Positions 23,024-34,389 of a stretch of DNA of 64,000 nt are shown piece by piece; the stretch's first letter is position 1, and each line of letters opens with the position of its first letter. The notes beneath the pieces were generated by a model. That model had not been told where the DNA came from. It saw nothing but the letters and a program-made list of their open reading frames with translations, and made no database searches. This stretch comes from Liolophura sinensis. Lineage: Eukaryota > Mollusca > Polyplacophora > Chitonida > Chitonidae. The position numbers and the translations under genes were made by a program. Location of the stretch: NCBI RefSeq assembly GCF_032854445.1, contig NC_088305.1:7817606-7881605 (forward strand), in the 5' to 3' direction.

Positions 23024-23245
23024 GTGGAGAAACAACGACACCTGAAGAAACAACACCTGTTTCCAAAGTTACTGGTTCAACAACGTCCAGTTCAGCACCA
23101 CCCCAAACAACAACAGGGGAGACAACTCCAGGAAGGTCTACATCTTCAACCACTTCCCCAACAGGAACTGTGACACAGGCAGAAGGTGGTACAACCACAC
23201 CTACATTGTCAACAACAACTTCACCTATTACCTCAAAGGGAAAAG
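23024..23245 (+). CDS. E17: Thr-rich mucin exon, copy 4
   Basis: 222 nt, phase 1 in and out. GGETTTPEETTPVSKVTGST ... TQAEGGTTTPTLSTTTSPIT then SKGKG. More diverged from copies 2-3 than they are from each other, like copy 1, so the outer copies are older. Confidence 0.85.
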
Positions 23246-23503
23246 GTAAGCCAGCATATATATGAGGAAAATATTTGACATACAGAATTGATAGAGGAGC
23301 TTTTGGACTTCTTTTCTTTTCTTAATGGGAGGCATTTGAATACCTACAGTGTGCACAAAATAGCACCGAAATGAAAGTATTTTCATTGATAATGATGAAA
23401 TGAGAAAGGAAAACAAAGAAAAGGCATGGTTTTTAAATATTTTTAAAGGAATGATACTGTAGTTATGTGAAATTCTCATGGTTGCAAATTTTGATCAGAA
23501 AAA

Positions 23504-23835
23504 ATGCAAGATACTACAAGAACACACACTACCAGAACGCACACTACCATAACACACGTTACAAGAACGGCAACTACTATTACGCACACTACCAGAATGC
23601 ACATTACCATAATGCACACTACCAGAATGCACACCAGAATGCACATTACCATAATGCACACTACTATAACACCCACTACCATAACAAACACTACCAGAAT
23701 GCACATTACCATAATGCACACTACCATAACGCACACCAGAATGCACATTACCATAGTGCACACTACTATAATGCACACTACCATAACGCACACCAGAATG
23801 CACATTACCAGAACACGAACTACCAGAACTTTGAT
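23504..23835. repeat. 15-bp minisatellite expanded in the last duplication unit
   Basis: Units CACACTACCATAACG / CACACTACCAGAATG, about 20 copies; the earlier units at 20335-20470, 21388-21520 and 22441-22556 have about 8. Period 15 keeps frames open on both strands, explaining long spurious open frames such as a His/Asn/Tyr-rich one. Confidence 0.88.
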
Positions 23836-24380
23836 CTTTGCCTTGTTCATTCGGCTAAAATATACCCTTGCCACAGTCAATTTGACTAATGAAGTCGCCG
23901 AACTGTAATGCTGCCAATGGTTTGGTTGTGTTTTTAAGATAGGAGTTTGGTCATGTAACAGATGGAATTGTGGTTGTTTATGCCAGACTCTGCATGGCGT
24001 TTCGTTTGGGCATTCCCATTTCCTTTCTGCCATAAATTCTGACCACCATCATACAAATGAAAAATTCTATACGTAGGGGCTAAACACTATTAAATCACAG
24101 AAATAAGTGAATAAAATCTAGGTGTCCAATGTTAACAGTGAATGAAAGATTTTGGCTTTACGCCACATGAGCAAAACCTCAGCTATATCATGGCTATCCA
24201 GTGCTAAGAAAAAAGTAAGAAACTGATCTAAATGGTATAAAGTCTAATGGCATTAGAGTCACATTGCTCTGTGAGGTGAAATGTATTTATGGAATTTATT
24301 AGCGGTATCTGTAGATGCAGGTAACGTTTGTACAGCTCAATGATAATCAGGCAGACAAATGATGTTCTTTGTCTTTTCAG

Positions 24381-24531
24381 TATGTGACATCCCCATGGGT
24401 CTATCAAGTCGGTACATCATCACACAGGACCAGTTGAATGCCTCCACTGTGCTAAATCATCAGTTTGAGGCTGATCGAGGCCGACTCAACACCGTTGCCA
24501 CTGGAAACATGGGAGGAGCCTGGGTGCCACG
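24381..24531 (+). CDS. E18: FA58C domain 2, N-terminal part
   Basis: Acceptor TCTTTGTCTTTTCAG, donor CACG/GTAATT; phase 1 in, phase 2 out, 151 nt. Reads VCDIPMGLSSRYIITQDQLN, then EADRGRLNT and GGAWVPR. CxxPMG...I..DQL.AS is the standard discoidin start (first disulfide Cys). No long open frame of its own. Confidence 0.88.
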
Positions 24532-25181
24532 GTAATTATTTTTATGGGGATAATTTTCTTGGCAGTTGAATTATAAGGCTACCATCAATAGTTTTCACCC
24601 TGTAAGTGATCTTACGTATCAGCATTGCGGCGTTGCTGATCTGATTGACTGATTTACAAGCATTGTCATGCTGCAAACTGCTCTATAAGGAAGGAGAACC
24701 ATTTGTGATGAATGCTTGGAAGCCATGAAACTGCTGGCATTTTTTTTTTTTTTTTTAATTAGTTCCCAAGTTGTGGTAACCAATGGAATAACAGGCTAGG
24801 CCTCATCTGTCTGCCTTCTTTAACCATCAAGTATTTCGATATTTCTTGCCTGTGCTTTTTAGTATGCTATGGTACAAGGGTCGGCCAGACTGAGGTGTAG
24901 TACATGAAGATTTATTAAATTTTTGTCAAGATATTGGACTTTTCACGTTTTTCATTGTTATGCCCTTTAACATAATTCATTGAAAGCAGGTTTACATCAT
25001 TATAATGATATTTAATAATCAAGCCTGGTTTAGGCCTATACTTGTATATGTAATATATATATATATATAAGAACAGCAACGCCTTATTTACTTCCAATAA
25101 TCCGGCCATCAGACATGACTTAAATTCACAGTTAGTTCATGTGACTTCTATTCTTTGAAAACATGTAGTTTTTTGTTGCAG
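24532..25181. other. Intron between E18 and E19
   Basis: AT-rich, with a poly-T run at about 24740-24756 and a short (TA)n near 25050-25068. No supported gene or mobile element. Confidence 0.65.
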
Positions 25182-25510
25182 TAAGAGCGATAACACCCAG
25201 TGGATACAGGTTGACTTCTTGACTCCCAAACTGGTGACTGGTGTCGTGACTCAAGGTCGCCCTGACATTCCCCAGTGGGTGACCTCTTTCAGCGTGTCCT
25301 TCAGCAACGACAGTAGTCATTTCGACAATTACACAGAAAACGGTATCGAGAAGATCTTCCAGGGAAATTTTGACGGAAACACGATGGTAAAGAATTACTT
25401 TGCGGACAAAATCTCTGCTCGCATTGTTCGTCTTCACCCAGTTGAATGGACAAATGGCATTGCCATGAGGTTCGACATCCTCAATTGCAACAAATCTACA
25501 ACGACTCCAT
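25182..25510 (+). CDS. E19: FA58C domain 2, C-terminal part
   Basis: Acceptor TTTTTTGTTGCAG, donor CCAT/GTGAGT; phase 2 in, phase 1 out. RKSDNTQWIQVDFLTPKLVT, VVTQGRP, WVTSFSVSFSNDS, KIFQGNFDGN, ARIVRLHPVEW, MRFDILNC: complete discoidin C-terminal two thirds ending in the closing Cys, then a short KSTTTP linker. Confidence 0.92.
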
Positions 25511-25739
25511 GTGAGTAAAACTTCACAGAAAGTTAAATATATTTTCTAGTTTCTTTTAGAGGGATATAAAAGTTGGATAATGAACTTCTGAATTATTTAT
25601 TGCAACGTTTTAATGAACATTCTAATTGCATTGTTATTAAGCATGTGGTAGAAATTCTAATGTGTAATGTAGCCCTCATTTCACTCACAGGAATGACCAA
25701 CTTTACTTTCAAAGAAAGCTTTTCTCATTGTGTGATTTG

Positions 25740-25846
25740 ATTTGATTTATTTATTTATTTATTTGATTGGTGTTTTACGCCTTACTCAAGAATATTTCAC
25801 TTATACAAAGGCGGCCAGCATTGTGGTGGGTGGAAACCAAGGATTT
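25740..25846 (-). mobile_element. SINE family A fragment, inverted
   Basis: TTTATTTATTTATTTGATTG, GTTTTACGCCTTACTCAAG and GGCGGCCAGCATTGTGGTGG: reverse complement of the 3' third of the element. Confidence 0.82.
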
Positions 25847-26304
25847 GATTTGACAAACTAGGTTGGAACCCATAACTGCATGTAGCTGCGTGAGATTGTT
25901 AGAGTAGCTAAATAAGCTGTGTATAATGTACAGTTTCTAAGAAACTGTTATAGCTTGTTGGACTGTTAAGCAGTTATTTTTTGTGAAGTGCGAGTCAAGT
26001 GTAGCCTTTGATGCCTTTCATTGAAAAGGGAAAGTTTGAGATCGGATTGTTTTGTCATTAATAGCTAAAATAGTCCTACAGTATTATATCTATTTAAAAC
26101 ATATTACTAAACTTTTGTTATTGACATCATTACCAAGGCACAAATGACATCCCTTTCCGTCCTGAACTTCTGACGTTCACAAATGCTCAGCTCCTTAATT
26201 TTTAGCATCATTTGCTTTCAACTTATAAGTTCTTGTAAAAATTTTTTTCTGATGGCCATGTTTTATAATATATGTAATGGGATGATAGGTGCTGTGCATT
26301 TTTG

Positions 26305-26720
26305 ACAAGTTGAATGGTCAAGTAGGCCTTTTCTGACAGGTCAAATGGTCAAGTAGACCTTTTCTGACAGGTCAAGTGGTCCAGTAAGCCTTTTCTGATA
26401 AGTCGAATGGCTAAGGAGGCCTTTTCTGACAGGTCAAATGGTCAAGTAGACCTTTTCTGACAGGTCAAGTGCTCCAGTAATCCTTTTCTGACAAGTCGAA
26501 TGGCTCAGTAGGCCTTTTCTGACAGGTCAAATGGTCAAGTAGACCTTTTCTGACAGGTCAAGTGGTCCAGTAAGCCTTTTCTGACAAGTCGAATGGCTCA
26601 GTAGGCCTTTTCTGACAGGTCAGATGGACAAATAGACCTTTTCTGACAGGTCAGAGGGTCAAGTAGACCTTTTCTGACAGGTCAAGTGGCCCAGTGAACC
26701 TTTTCTGACAAGTCAAATGT
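26305..26720. repeat. 31-bp tandem array with three alternating unit types
   Basis: CCTTTTCTGACAGGTCAAAT recurs every 31 bases, about 13 copies. Units alternate among ...AAATGGTCAAGTAGA, ...AAGTGGTCCAGTAAG and ...GAATGGCTCAGTAGG, a 93-bp higher-order repeat. Every unit contains CTGACAG/GT. A short inverted family A SINE fragment follows at about 26815-26915. Confidence 0.85.
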
Positions 26721-27136
26721 CTTTTCCACACTTTTTTAACTTGAGAGGCTGTACTTGTTATTGTCTGTTTCTTTTAACTTAAAAGTCGCCTATATTCAGC
26801 TCTCGGTAAAATCAGTCATTTATTATTTGATTGGTGTTTTATGCTGTACTCAAGGGTATTTTACTTATTTGACGACAGCCGGGGTTATGGTGGAAGGAAA
26901 CCGGGAAAATCACTCATAGCCACTATCAAAGTCTGCTACAGTGTAACACGACAAACTGTGCACATTGATATATTGTGCATTGGTATTTAGGATGCAGTTA
27001 GAATGCTTTTTCTAATTCATGATGTTAAACTGGTCTGAGCTGGTTTTCGCTTTCCACGCTGAGCACTCATCACCTGTGTCCTCGGGTGATGTCTTTATTA
27101 TTCAAAACAAGTTGTAAGCGTTCTTTTTATTTACAG

Positions 27137-27272
27137 TGTGCGAGAAGCCCATGGGTGTGGACAACACCCAGATTGTAGCCGATTCTCAGATCACAGCCTC
27201 ATCTACGCTGAATCAGCTCTCCATGCCTTCAGCCGGACGACTCCTCAACTCTCTAGGAGCCTGGTCTCCAAG
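27137..27272 (+). CDS. E20: FA58C domain 3, N-terminal part
   Basis: Acceptor TTTTTATTTACAG, donor CCAAG/GTTTGA; phase 1 in, phase 2 out, 136 nt. LCEKPMGVDNTQIVADSQIT, then SAGRLLNSLGAWSPR: the conserved discoidin start. Confidence 0.88.
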
Positions 27273-27740
27273 GTTTGAGCGTACTTTAATACCGTATGAA
27301 ATCTTCAATCTATTCAACCACTAAAGCATTGTTTTCAGTGGCGTTTATGCATACATTTATTATGAAGATGTTGCTAAAATTGATTTGTATCTGTCGCTAT
27401 GTATGCAAGCTTCATAAAACTGTACAAATTATTTCTGTACCCCTCACGATTCTCGCAGAATGTTTCAAAACATTGGTGGCAGAGGTGGTTGAAAAAGTTG
27501 AAGAGGTAGGATATGTACAATGTAAGTGCATTGCTACAGCCCTTGATATGTGAAAAATACAGGCAGGTGAAAAACAGCACTTAAGCATCAGAACTGAAAA
27601 TGAAGCCTATAGCTCAACCCTTTTCTATATGTATAGTTATCAGTTATGAAGTTTTCATTCAAATGAACCCTGCTTCACCTTTTTTTGGATTTATATTACT
27701 TTAATAATTCACTACCATGTTTTTGTGTGTGTTTTTTCAG

Positions 27741-28084
27741 TGTGTCCAACAACATGGAGTGGATACAGGTGGAGTTTGATAAGGTAGAGAGTATTACCGG
27801 TCTCTTGGTCCAAGGTAGTCCAACGGAGGACAAATGGGTCAGCAAATTGATGATTTCCACAAGCGAGAACGGTGTCGCTTTCACGAAGTACGCTGACCGA
27901 AACAGCGGTGCACCCAAAGTTTTTACAGCAAATGTCGACGGTCAGACGGTCAGGAAACTGCTGTTTGACAGAGAAGTGCTTGCACGGTTTGTACGCGTAC
28001 TTCCTGTGGAATGGAGCAGCAAAGGAATCGCACTGAGAATCAACATTCTCGGGTGCCCAGGATCAACTGTCCCTACTCCCACAC
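27741..28084 (+). CDS. E21: FA58C domain 3, C-terminal part
   Basis: Acceptor GTTTTTTCAG, donor ACAC/GTAAGG; phase 2 in, phase 1 out. SVSNNMEWIQVEFDKVESIT, WVSKLMISTSENG, ARFVRVLPVEW, ALRINILGC then a STVPTPT linker. Confidence 0.92.
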
Positions 28085-28967
28085 GTAAGGCCAAGTCTGA
28101 AAATGGCTGACTGATTTTGAAAACACCTCTTTGGTGGAACTATAGTGTTAAAGATTCATATTGTCCATGTTATGTCATTCTGAACTGTCTGGTGAGGCTC
28201 CTAGGGTAAGTACTAAATGTCTGACTATCAAAAACATAGCTTACCCACTTTAGCACCCTCTACTATCAAAGAGGTTCATGAAGACATTTTTTCTTTTCAT
28301 TTTGCTGTGGGCAGGTATGTTCATGATCTTGAATTGTCGGTTTAACCAGTTTAAAGTATGATGTAAAGTATTTGCCCTATAAATTCACCCCAGCATGCAA
28401 AATAGGCAAAGAAAGGTCTTAAACTAATGTTTTTTGTTGCTTTACCTTACATTTTGTTCAACCCTCCAAACAAACCTCAGAATACCTTTCTAGGACCAAT
28501 ATACTGCTCAGAATCAATGCAAAATGAGTGTCTTTGTCATGAATGTATTTTCACGTAAACTGTAGCATGTGTGGAAATGTGGAATCTGAGCATCAAAATA
28601 AATGTCCTTATACCCAAGCAAAATGCATGTTCCAGGTCAGTAATTGCAAGACCAATTCCCAAATCAGTATTCATAATAAACCAGCAATGAGCTGAGAGAG
28701 TGTATAAAGTATGAAATCAAAACAGATTCAGACAAAGGCAATGCATTTGGCTTTATATTAAAGTATGGAGGTTTGGTAGTTTATACTGAAACATTTTTCC
28801 ATAAAGTTTGTTTTACATGTCAGATTTTCTTTTGTGGGACAAGGAAATTTACTATACATGTACCCGAGTAATTCTACGCATACATGTTTCAGTGTGAAAT
28901 ATCAAATTTCCGTGTGCATCTTCCAGCCTCATACATGCAGCCACCGTTAAGATTTATGTGATTTCAG
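28085..28967. other. Intron between E21 and E22
   Basis: About 0.9 kb of AT-rich unique sequence; nothing recognisable. Confidence 0.65.
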
Positions 28968-29115
28968 TGTGCACTGATGAGATGGGGCTAGAGAATTACC
29001 AGATTGTGAGAGACGTACAGCTGAAAGCTTCTTCTGAGGCAGACCAACAACACAGGGCTTCTCACAGCAGACTGACCCCCACAGGAACAGGGACCCAGGA
29101 TTACTGGATGCCAGG
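28968..29115 (+). CDS. E22: FA58C domain 4, N-terminal part
   Basis: Acceptor TTATGTGATTTCAG, donor CCAGG/GTAAGT; phase 1 in, phase 2 out, 148 nt. VCTDEMGLENYQIVRDVQLK, then TPTGTGTQDYWMPG. First member of the type A exon family repeated at 31843, 35368, 38762 and 42356. Confidence 0.88.
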
Positions 29116-29558
29116 GTAAGTGTTTGTCTGGGTGTGTCATGGGAGTGTTGGGTGGAGCCCAGGTTTACTGCATACCAAGTGGGGAAGATGATAGGAACGG
29201 CCGGGAAGGGGGGGGGGGGAGGGGGTTCAAGAGCCCAAGGTTACTATGCCAAGGCAGTGGTGGAGGTATCTATGTAAGGGAGCGAGTGGAAGGGACGACC
29301 ATGACGTCGACCATTGGGTGCCTATAGGAAGGGAAGGAAGGAGGGAATTATAAAAACTTCGACCTAGTGGAGTAATTGGATACTGCGTCTCAGACATAGC
29401 GGATCTGAACAACATCATTGTTAGAGATCAGTACTTTCTCTGGGTGAGAGTAACACCAGCTCTCCACTATCAGAAGGTGATTGATGTAAAAAAGAAGATG
29501 AATTGAAACAGATGAGAAGTGGGTAATAGCAGATTTACGTTTGTATTTTATTCCACAG

Positions 29559-29992
29559 CAAAAATGACATCGATGAATGGATTCAAGTGGACTTTTTGGA
29601 GGAGAAGTTGATCTCTGGCATTGTCACTCAAGGTGCTGTGACGTCATCAAACTGGGTGACAAGTTATGAAATCTCCACCAGCCATGATGGTAAAACATTC
29701 ACAACCTATAAAGACAGCCGCAATGAAACCTCAGCCAAAGTTTTCCAGGGAAACACCAACCAGACTGTAGAGGTGACCCATCTGTTCACCCAAAACATTA
29801 CTGCCCGGTATGTGCGTTTGACAGTTAAGGGTGTCCATGGGAAAGCTGCTCTGAGATGGAATGTCCTTGGATGTACCCGTTCCCCTCCCTCAGTTACAAC
29901 TGTGTCACCGACACCCAGTCCCTCAGTCACTACAAAGACGGCCACAGTCACCCCCAGCACTGTGCCCACGCCGACACCTTTTATGTACACAG
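29559..29992 (+). CDS. E23: FA58C domain 4, C-terminal part, with Thr-rich linker
   Basis: Acceptor TTTTATTCCACAG, donor ACAG/GTGAGA; phase 2 in, phase 1 out. GKNDIDEWIQVDFLEEKLIS, TQGAVTSSNWVTSYEISTS, KVFQGNTNQ, ARYVRLTVKG, ALRWNVLGC, followed by about 40 Thr/Ser/Pro-rich residues (TVSPTPSPSVTTKTATVTPS). First type B exon. In this first unit the type C/D pair found in later units is absent; the following 1.8 kb holds SINE pieces and a 67-bp array instead. Confidence 0.92.
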
Positions 29993-30032
29993 GTGAGATT
30001 ACCTGAAATGCTCTGATTATTTTGACATACAG

Positions 30033-30290
30033 TTTATTTATTTATTTAGTTGATTGGTTTCTTATGCCATTGTCGTGAATATTTCACTTATATGACAGTG
30101 GTCAGCATTATGGTGGGAGGAAACCGGACAAAGCCTAGTTAATAATCCTCAGGCTACTGACACACCCTCCCACATACGGTCGGAGAGGAAGCCAGCATGA
30201 GCTGGACTTGAACTCACAACGACCATATTGTTGAGATGTTGCTGTGTCATTGCACCTTGCTGGCATACTAACCACCTAGGCCCCTATTCA
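30033..30290 (-). mobile_element. SINE family A, inverted, diverged full-length copy
   Basis: TTATTTATTTAGTTGATTGG to ACTAACCACCTAGGCCCC; intermediate AGCTGGACTTGAACTCACAA (reverse B box). Confidence 0.8.
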
Positions 30291-30526
30291 CACACGAGAC
30301 TACATAAACATACCTGTAAGGTGTACGTCTAGTTTTGTCATCCACTGGGAACAATAGATCCACAAGTGGCATCTCTTCTGCACATTATGTCCACAAATGT
30401 CGATTGGTGGCCAAGTGCTGAAGGCCCTGATGTGATTCAGTCTCTTCCACAGACTATGTCCACAAATGCTGCTTTTCTTTGAGTACAGAACCTGGGACTG
30501 TACATGTACGCCATAGGGGCATATGA

Positions 30527-30695
30527 TTTATTTATTAATGTGATTGGTGTTTTACGCCATACTCAGGAATATTTCACTTATACAATGGTGGCCAGCATTA
30601 TGGTGGGAGGAAAGCCGGCAGAGCCAGGTGGAAACCCATGACCATCCGCAGGTTGTTGACAGACCTTCTTACGTACAGCCGAAGAGGGAGCCACA
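30527..30695 (-). mobile_element. SINE family A fragment, inverted
   Basis: TTTATTAATGTGATTGGTGT, GGTGGGAGGAAAGCCGGCAG and CCATGACCATCCGCAGGTTG; head missing. Confidence 0.8.
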
Positions 30696-30699
30696 CTAA

Positions 30700-31400
30700 A
30701 TATACTGGTCTGAGAGAAATCTCCTGTCATACATGAAGCTACCATGAAGATACTGTGAGAACTTTCCCCCATCACAAATGTAGCTACCATGAAGACACAC
30801 TTTATGTAAAAGCACAGGTCTGTGAGAAATTTCCCCCATCACACATGTAACTGCCATGAAGACACACTTTACGTAAAAGCACAGGTCTGTGAGAAATTTC
30901 CCCCATCACACATGTAACTGCCATGAAGACACACTTTATGTAAAAGCACAGGTCTGTGAGAAATTTCCCCCATCACACATGTAACTGCCATGAAGACACA
31001 CTTTATGTAAAAGCACAGGTCTGTGAGAAAATTTCCCCCATCACACATGTAACTGCCATGAAGACACACTTTACGTAAAAGCACAGGTCTGTGAGAAATT
31101 TCCCCCATCACACATGTAACTGCCATGAAGACACACTTTACGTAAAAGCACAGGTCTGTGAGAAATTTCCCCCATCACACATGTAACTGCCATGAAGACA
31201 CACTTTACGTAAAAGCACAGGTCTGTGAGAAATTTCCCCCGTCACACATGTAACTGCCATGAAGACACACTTTATGTAAAAGCACAGGTCTGTGAGAAAT
31301 TTCCCCCGTCACACATGTAACTGCCATGAAAACACACTTTACGTAAAAGCACAGGTCTGTGAGAACTTTCCCCCATCACACATGAAAGTAGCATGAAGAC
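30700..31400. repeat. 67-bp tandem array, about 10 copies, degenerate to about 31770
   Basis: Unit CAGGTCTGTGAGAAATTTCC + CCCATCACACATGTAACTGC + CATGAAGACACACTTTACGTAAAAGCA repeats every 67 bases. Single units of the same sequence survive at about 35220, 38620 and 42210, so part of the array belongs to the duplicated discoidin unit. Confidence 0.9.
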
Positions 31401-31842
31401 ACATTTTATGTAAAAACATAGGCCTTTGAGAAATTTCCCCTGTCATACATGAAGCTGCCATTCAAACACACTTTATGTAAAAATATGGGTCTGTGACGAC
31501 TTTCCCCGATCACACATGTAGTTACCATGAAGACACACTTTTCGTAAAGTGATGAGTATGTGAGAAATTTCCTCCATCACACGTGTAGCTATCGTCAAGA
31601 CACACTTTTCTTAAGGTGATGAGTATATGAGAAATTTCCTCCATCACGTGTAGCTTGCGTCAAGACACTCTATACGTAAGAACATGAGTATGTGAGAAAT
31701 TTCCTCCATCACACGTGGAGCTAGCGTCAAGATACACTTAAGTAATAACACATAGTTACCTGAGACGTTTCCTCTATCACACTTGTATATGTAGACACCA
31801 TCATAGTTTGTGTAAATGCAACCTGCCTGTGTCTGATTTTAG

Positions 31843-31990
31843 TGTGCACCAAAGAGATGGGGCTAGAGAGTTACAAGATGGTGAGTGATGTACAGCTGAA
31901 AGCTTCTTCTAAAGCAGACCAACAACACAGGGCTTCTCACAGCAGACTGATCCCCACAGGAACAGGGACCCAGGATTACTGGATGCCAAG
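31843..31990 (+). CDS. E24: FA58C domain 5, N-terminal part (unit 2, type A)
   Basis: Acceptor CTGATTTTAG, donor CCAAG/GTAAGT; phase 1 in, phase 2 out, 148 nt. VCTKEMGLESYKMVSDVQLK, then TGTGTQDYWMPR. Close copy of E22; starts the first complete A-B-C-D unit. Confidence 0.88.
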
Positions 31991-32412
31991 GTAAGTGTTT
32001 GTCTGGGTGTGTCATGGGAGGGTTGGGAGGAGCCCAGGTTTACTGGATACCAAGTGGGGAGGATGATAGGGGCCGGGGGCAAGAGCCCAAGGTTACTCTA
32101 TGCCAAGGCAATGGTGGAGGTACGTATGTAGGGGAGTGAGTGGAAGGCACGACAATGACGTTGACCATTGGGTGCCTATAGGAAGGGAAGAAAGGAGGGA
32201 ATTATAAAAACTTTGACCTAGTGGAATAATTGGATACTGCATCTCAGACATAGCGGATCTGAACGACATCATTGTTAGAGATCAGTACTTTCTCTGGGTG
32301 AGGGTAACACCAGCTCTCCACTATCAGAAGGTGATTGATGTAAAAAAGAAGATGAATTGAAACAGATGAGAAGTGGGTAACAGCAGATTAACGTTTGTGT
32401 TTTATTCCACAG

Positions 32413-32858
32413 AAAAAGTGGCACTGATGAATGGATTCAAGTGGACTTTTTGGAGAAGAAGTTGATCTCTGGCATTGTCACTCAAGGTGCTGTGACATCA
32501 TCAAACTGGGTGACAAGTTATGAAATCTCTACCAGCCTCGATGGTGCAAGATTCACACCCTACACGGACAGTCTCAATAAAGGCGCAGCCAAAGTTTTCC
32601 AGGGAAACACCAACCAGGATGTAGAGGTGACCCATCTGTTCACCCAAAACATTACTGCCCGGTATGTGCGTCTGACAGTTAAGGGTGTCCATGGGAAAGC
32701 TGCTCTGAGATGGAATGTCCTTGGGTGTAACCCTACTAGTACCCCATCCCCTCCCACAGTTACAACTGTGTCACCGACACCCGGTCCCACAGTCACTACA
32801 AAGAAGGCCACAGTCACCCCCAGCACTGTGCCCATGCCGACACCCCCCAGGACCACAG
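32413..32858 (+). CDS. E25: FA58C domain 5, C-terminal part, Thr linker (unit 2, type B)
   Basis: Acceptor TTTTATTCCACAG, donor ACAG/GTGAGG; phase 2 in, phase 1 out, 446 nt. RKSGTDEWIQVDFLEKKLIS, WVTSYEISTSLDG, ARYVRLTVKG, WNVLGC, then TVSPTPGPTVTTKKATVTPS and MPTPPRTTG. Long antisense open frames are shadows. Confidence 0.92.
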
Positions 32859-33268
32859 GTGAGGTTACCTGAAATGCTGAGCTAACATTCACGCATGAGA
32901 CTTCATAAACATACATATAAGGTGTACAGTCACGTGTGATATTTACCAGGGACAATAGATCCACAAATGGCATCTCTTCCACAAATGCTGCTTTTCCGTG
33001 GGTAGAGAACCTGGGAGTGTTTATGTAGGCCATAGGGGCATTAGATGATGTTCTCAGGTGAGATACTCATATGTGAGAAATTTGTGGATTCCTGACTGTG
33101 TGCATCTGGATGACAACAAGCAATTGAAGACGCTCAAAGTTTGAGTTCGGACATATACCCATTATTATGACTGATCTGACCCCTAGGAATTGCATCATTT
33201 GCCAAAGCAGTACTTACAAAAATGCTTTTTAATAATGAATGTGTTTTTTCTGTGTTCGTTGGTTTCAG

Positions 33269-33401
33269 TTTGCATGATTCCAATGGGAGTGAATGACTCC
33301 CTGATCGTGACCAACAGTCAGCTGACTTCATCAACCTACCAGGGTGCTGGTCACACAGCACAGTATGGTAGAATGAACAACCAAGGAGCGTGGGTGGCCA
33401 G
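33269..33401 (+). CDS. E26: FA58C domain 6, N-terminal part (unit 2, type C)
   Basis: Acceptor TTCGTTGGTTTCAG, donor CCAG/GTGAGA; phase 1 in, phase 2 out, 133 nt. VCMIPMGVNDSLIVTNSQLT, then QYGRMNNQGAWVAR. An upstream ATG gives a longer open frame into the intron, which is not used. Confidence 0.88.
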
Positions 33402-33549
33402 GTGAGACTGATTTGTCACAAGTATTCTGATTGCCCCTTGTCTTCATTTTTCTTAAAAATTCACTTAATTGGTTTTTTTACACGGTGCTAAAGAATGTTT
33501 CACTTGTATGACGTCAGCCAGGTGAAACTGATTTGTCACAAGCAATTTG

Positions 33550-33765
33550 ATTGGCTGGTGCCGTGATTTGCTTTTTAATTCACTTGACTGGTGTAATATA
33601 GCACACTCAAGGATATTTCACCTAAAGGACGGTGGCAAGCATCATGAGATTAGGAAACTGGGCAGAGTCCGAGGGAAACCCATGATCATTCTCAGATTGT
33701 TGGCTTTCTATGTACGACTGGTGAGGAAGCTAGCAAGAGCTGGACTTGAACTCACAGCATCTGCA
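33550..33765 (-). mobile_element. Diverged SINE family A-like copy in unit 2 (C-D intron), inverted
   Basis: CTTGACTGGTGTAATATAGC, CTCAAGGATATTTCACC, GGTGGCAAGCATCATGAGAT and GAGCTGGACTTGAACTCACA. The same old insertion is present in units 3 (about 37120-37305), 4 (about 40527-40712) and 5 (about 44250-44450), so it predates the unit duplication. Confidence 0.75.
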
Positions 33766-33885
33766 CTGGTAAGAGGATGGGGTGACTATGCTTGGATCCA
33801 TGAAATAAAATTACTTAAAGCATCTTTCAAGTAAAAGTAGAGTGCACTGAGAGGCATAGTAATTGTTCCGTCTTTGTTTGAACAG

Positions 33886-34211
33886 CACAACTGACAAATT
33901 TCCATGGATACAAGTGGATTTTGGGAAGCCTGTGTTTGTTAATGGCATCAGCACCCAGGGCAACAGTGAGGCCGCTCAGTGGGTCACCAAATACCAGGTG
34001 TCAACAAGTAAAGATAATTTGACCTTCACCCCATATTCTGACATCGTGGGAGACACTGTCAACAAAACCTTCCAAGCCAACAGCGACCGAAATACAGAAG
34101 TGCGAAACCTGTTCACTCACACTGTCACAGCTCAGTACGTGAGGATCACACCTGTGTCATGGACGGGCGGGGCTGCTGCTCTACGCTTCACAGTGTGGGG
34201 ATGTTACCCAG
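33886..34211 (+). CDS. E27: FA58C domain 6, C-terminal part (unit 2, type D)
   Basis: Acceptor TTTGTTTGAACAG, donor CCAG/GTAGGT; phase 2 in, phase 1 out, 326 nt. STTDKFPWIQVDFGKPVFVN, WVTKYQVSTSKDN, KTFQANSDRN, AQYVRITPVSW, LRFTVWGCYPG. The open frame continues 197 bases into a Thr/Pro/His-rich tail, but reading through to the next good donor (34343) would put E28 out of frame, so the GTAGGT donor is preferred. Confidence 0.88.
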
Positions 34212-34389
34212 GTAGGTCCATTACACCCAAAACCATGATCACAACAAAGCCGTCCATCCCCTACCCCCCACCCACCCACACACATACACACCTGAAGTCA
34301 GTATCACACCAAAAATTTCCCAAGTTACTGTCACTGGACCAGGTATGTCAATCATATTATATGCACTTTTTTATACCCGTATGTTCACA

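Larger units (their letters stand above)
19800..23250 (+). repeat. Tandem segmental duplication, about 1.05 kb unit, exon plus intron plus SINE
   Basis: E14, E15, E16 and E17 start at 19871, 20927, 21980 and 23024, spacings 1056, 1053 and 1044. Each of the three complete units carries the exon, the intron with GTGTGCACAAAATAGCACCG, a 15-bp CACACTACCATAACG array, a poly-G run and a family A SINE. The fourth unit lacks the SINE but has a much longer 15-bp array (23504-23835). Confidence 0.92.

Noticed and set aside
24362-24400. E18 as the start of a new gene
   Set aside because: The exon begins inside a codon at a clear TCTTTTCAG acceptor in the phase left by E17, so it continues the same transcript.
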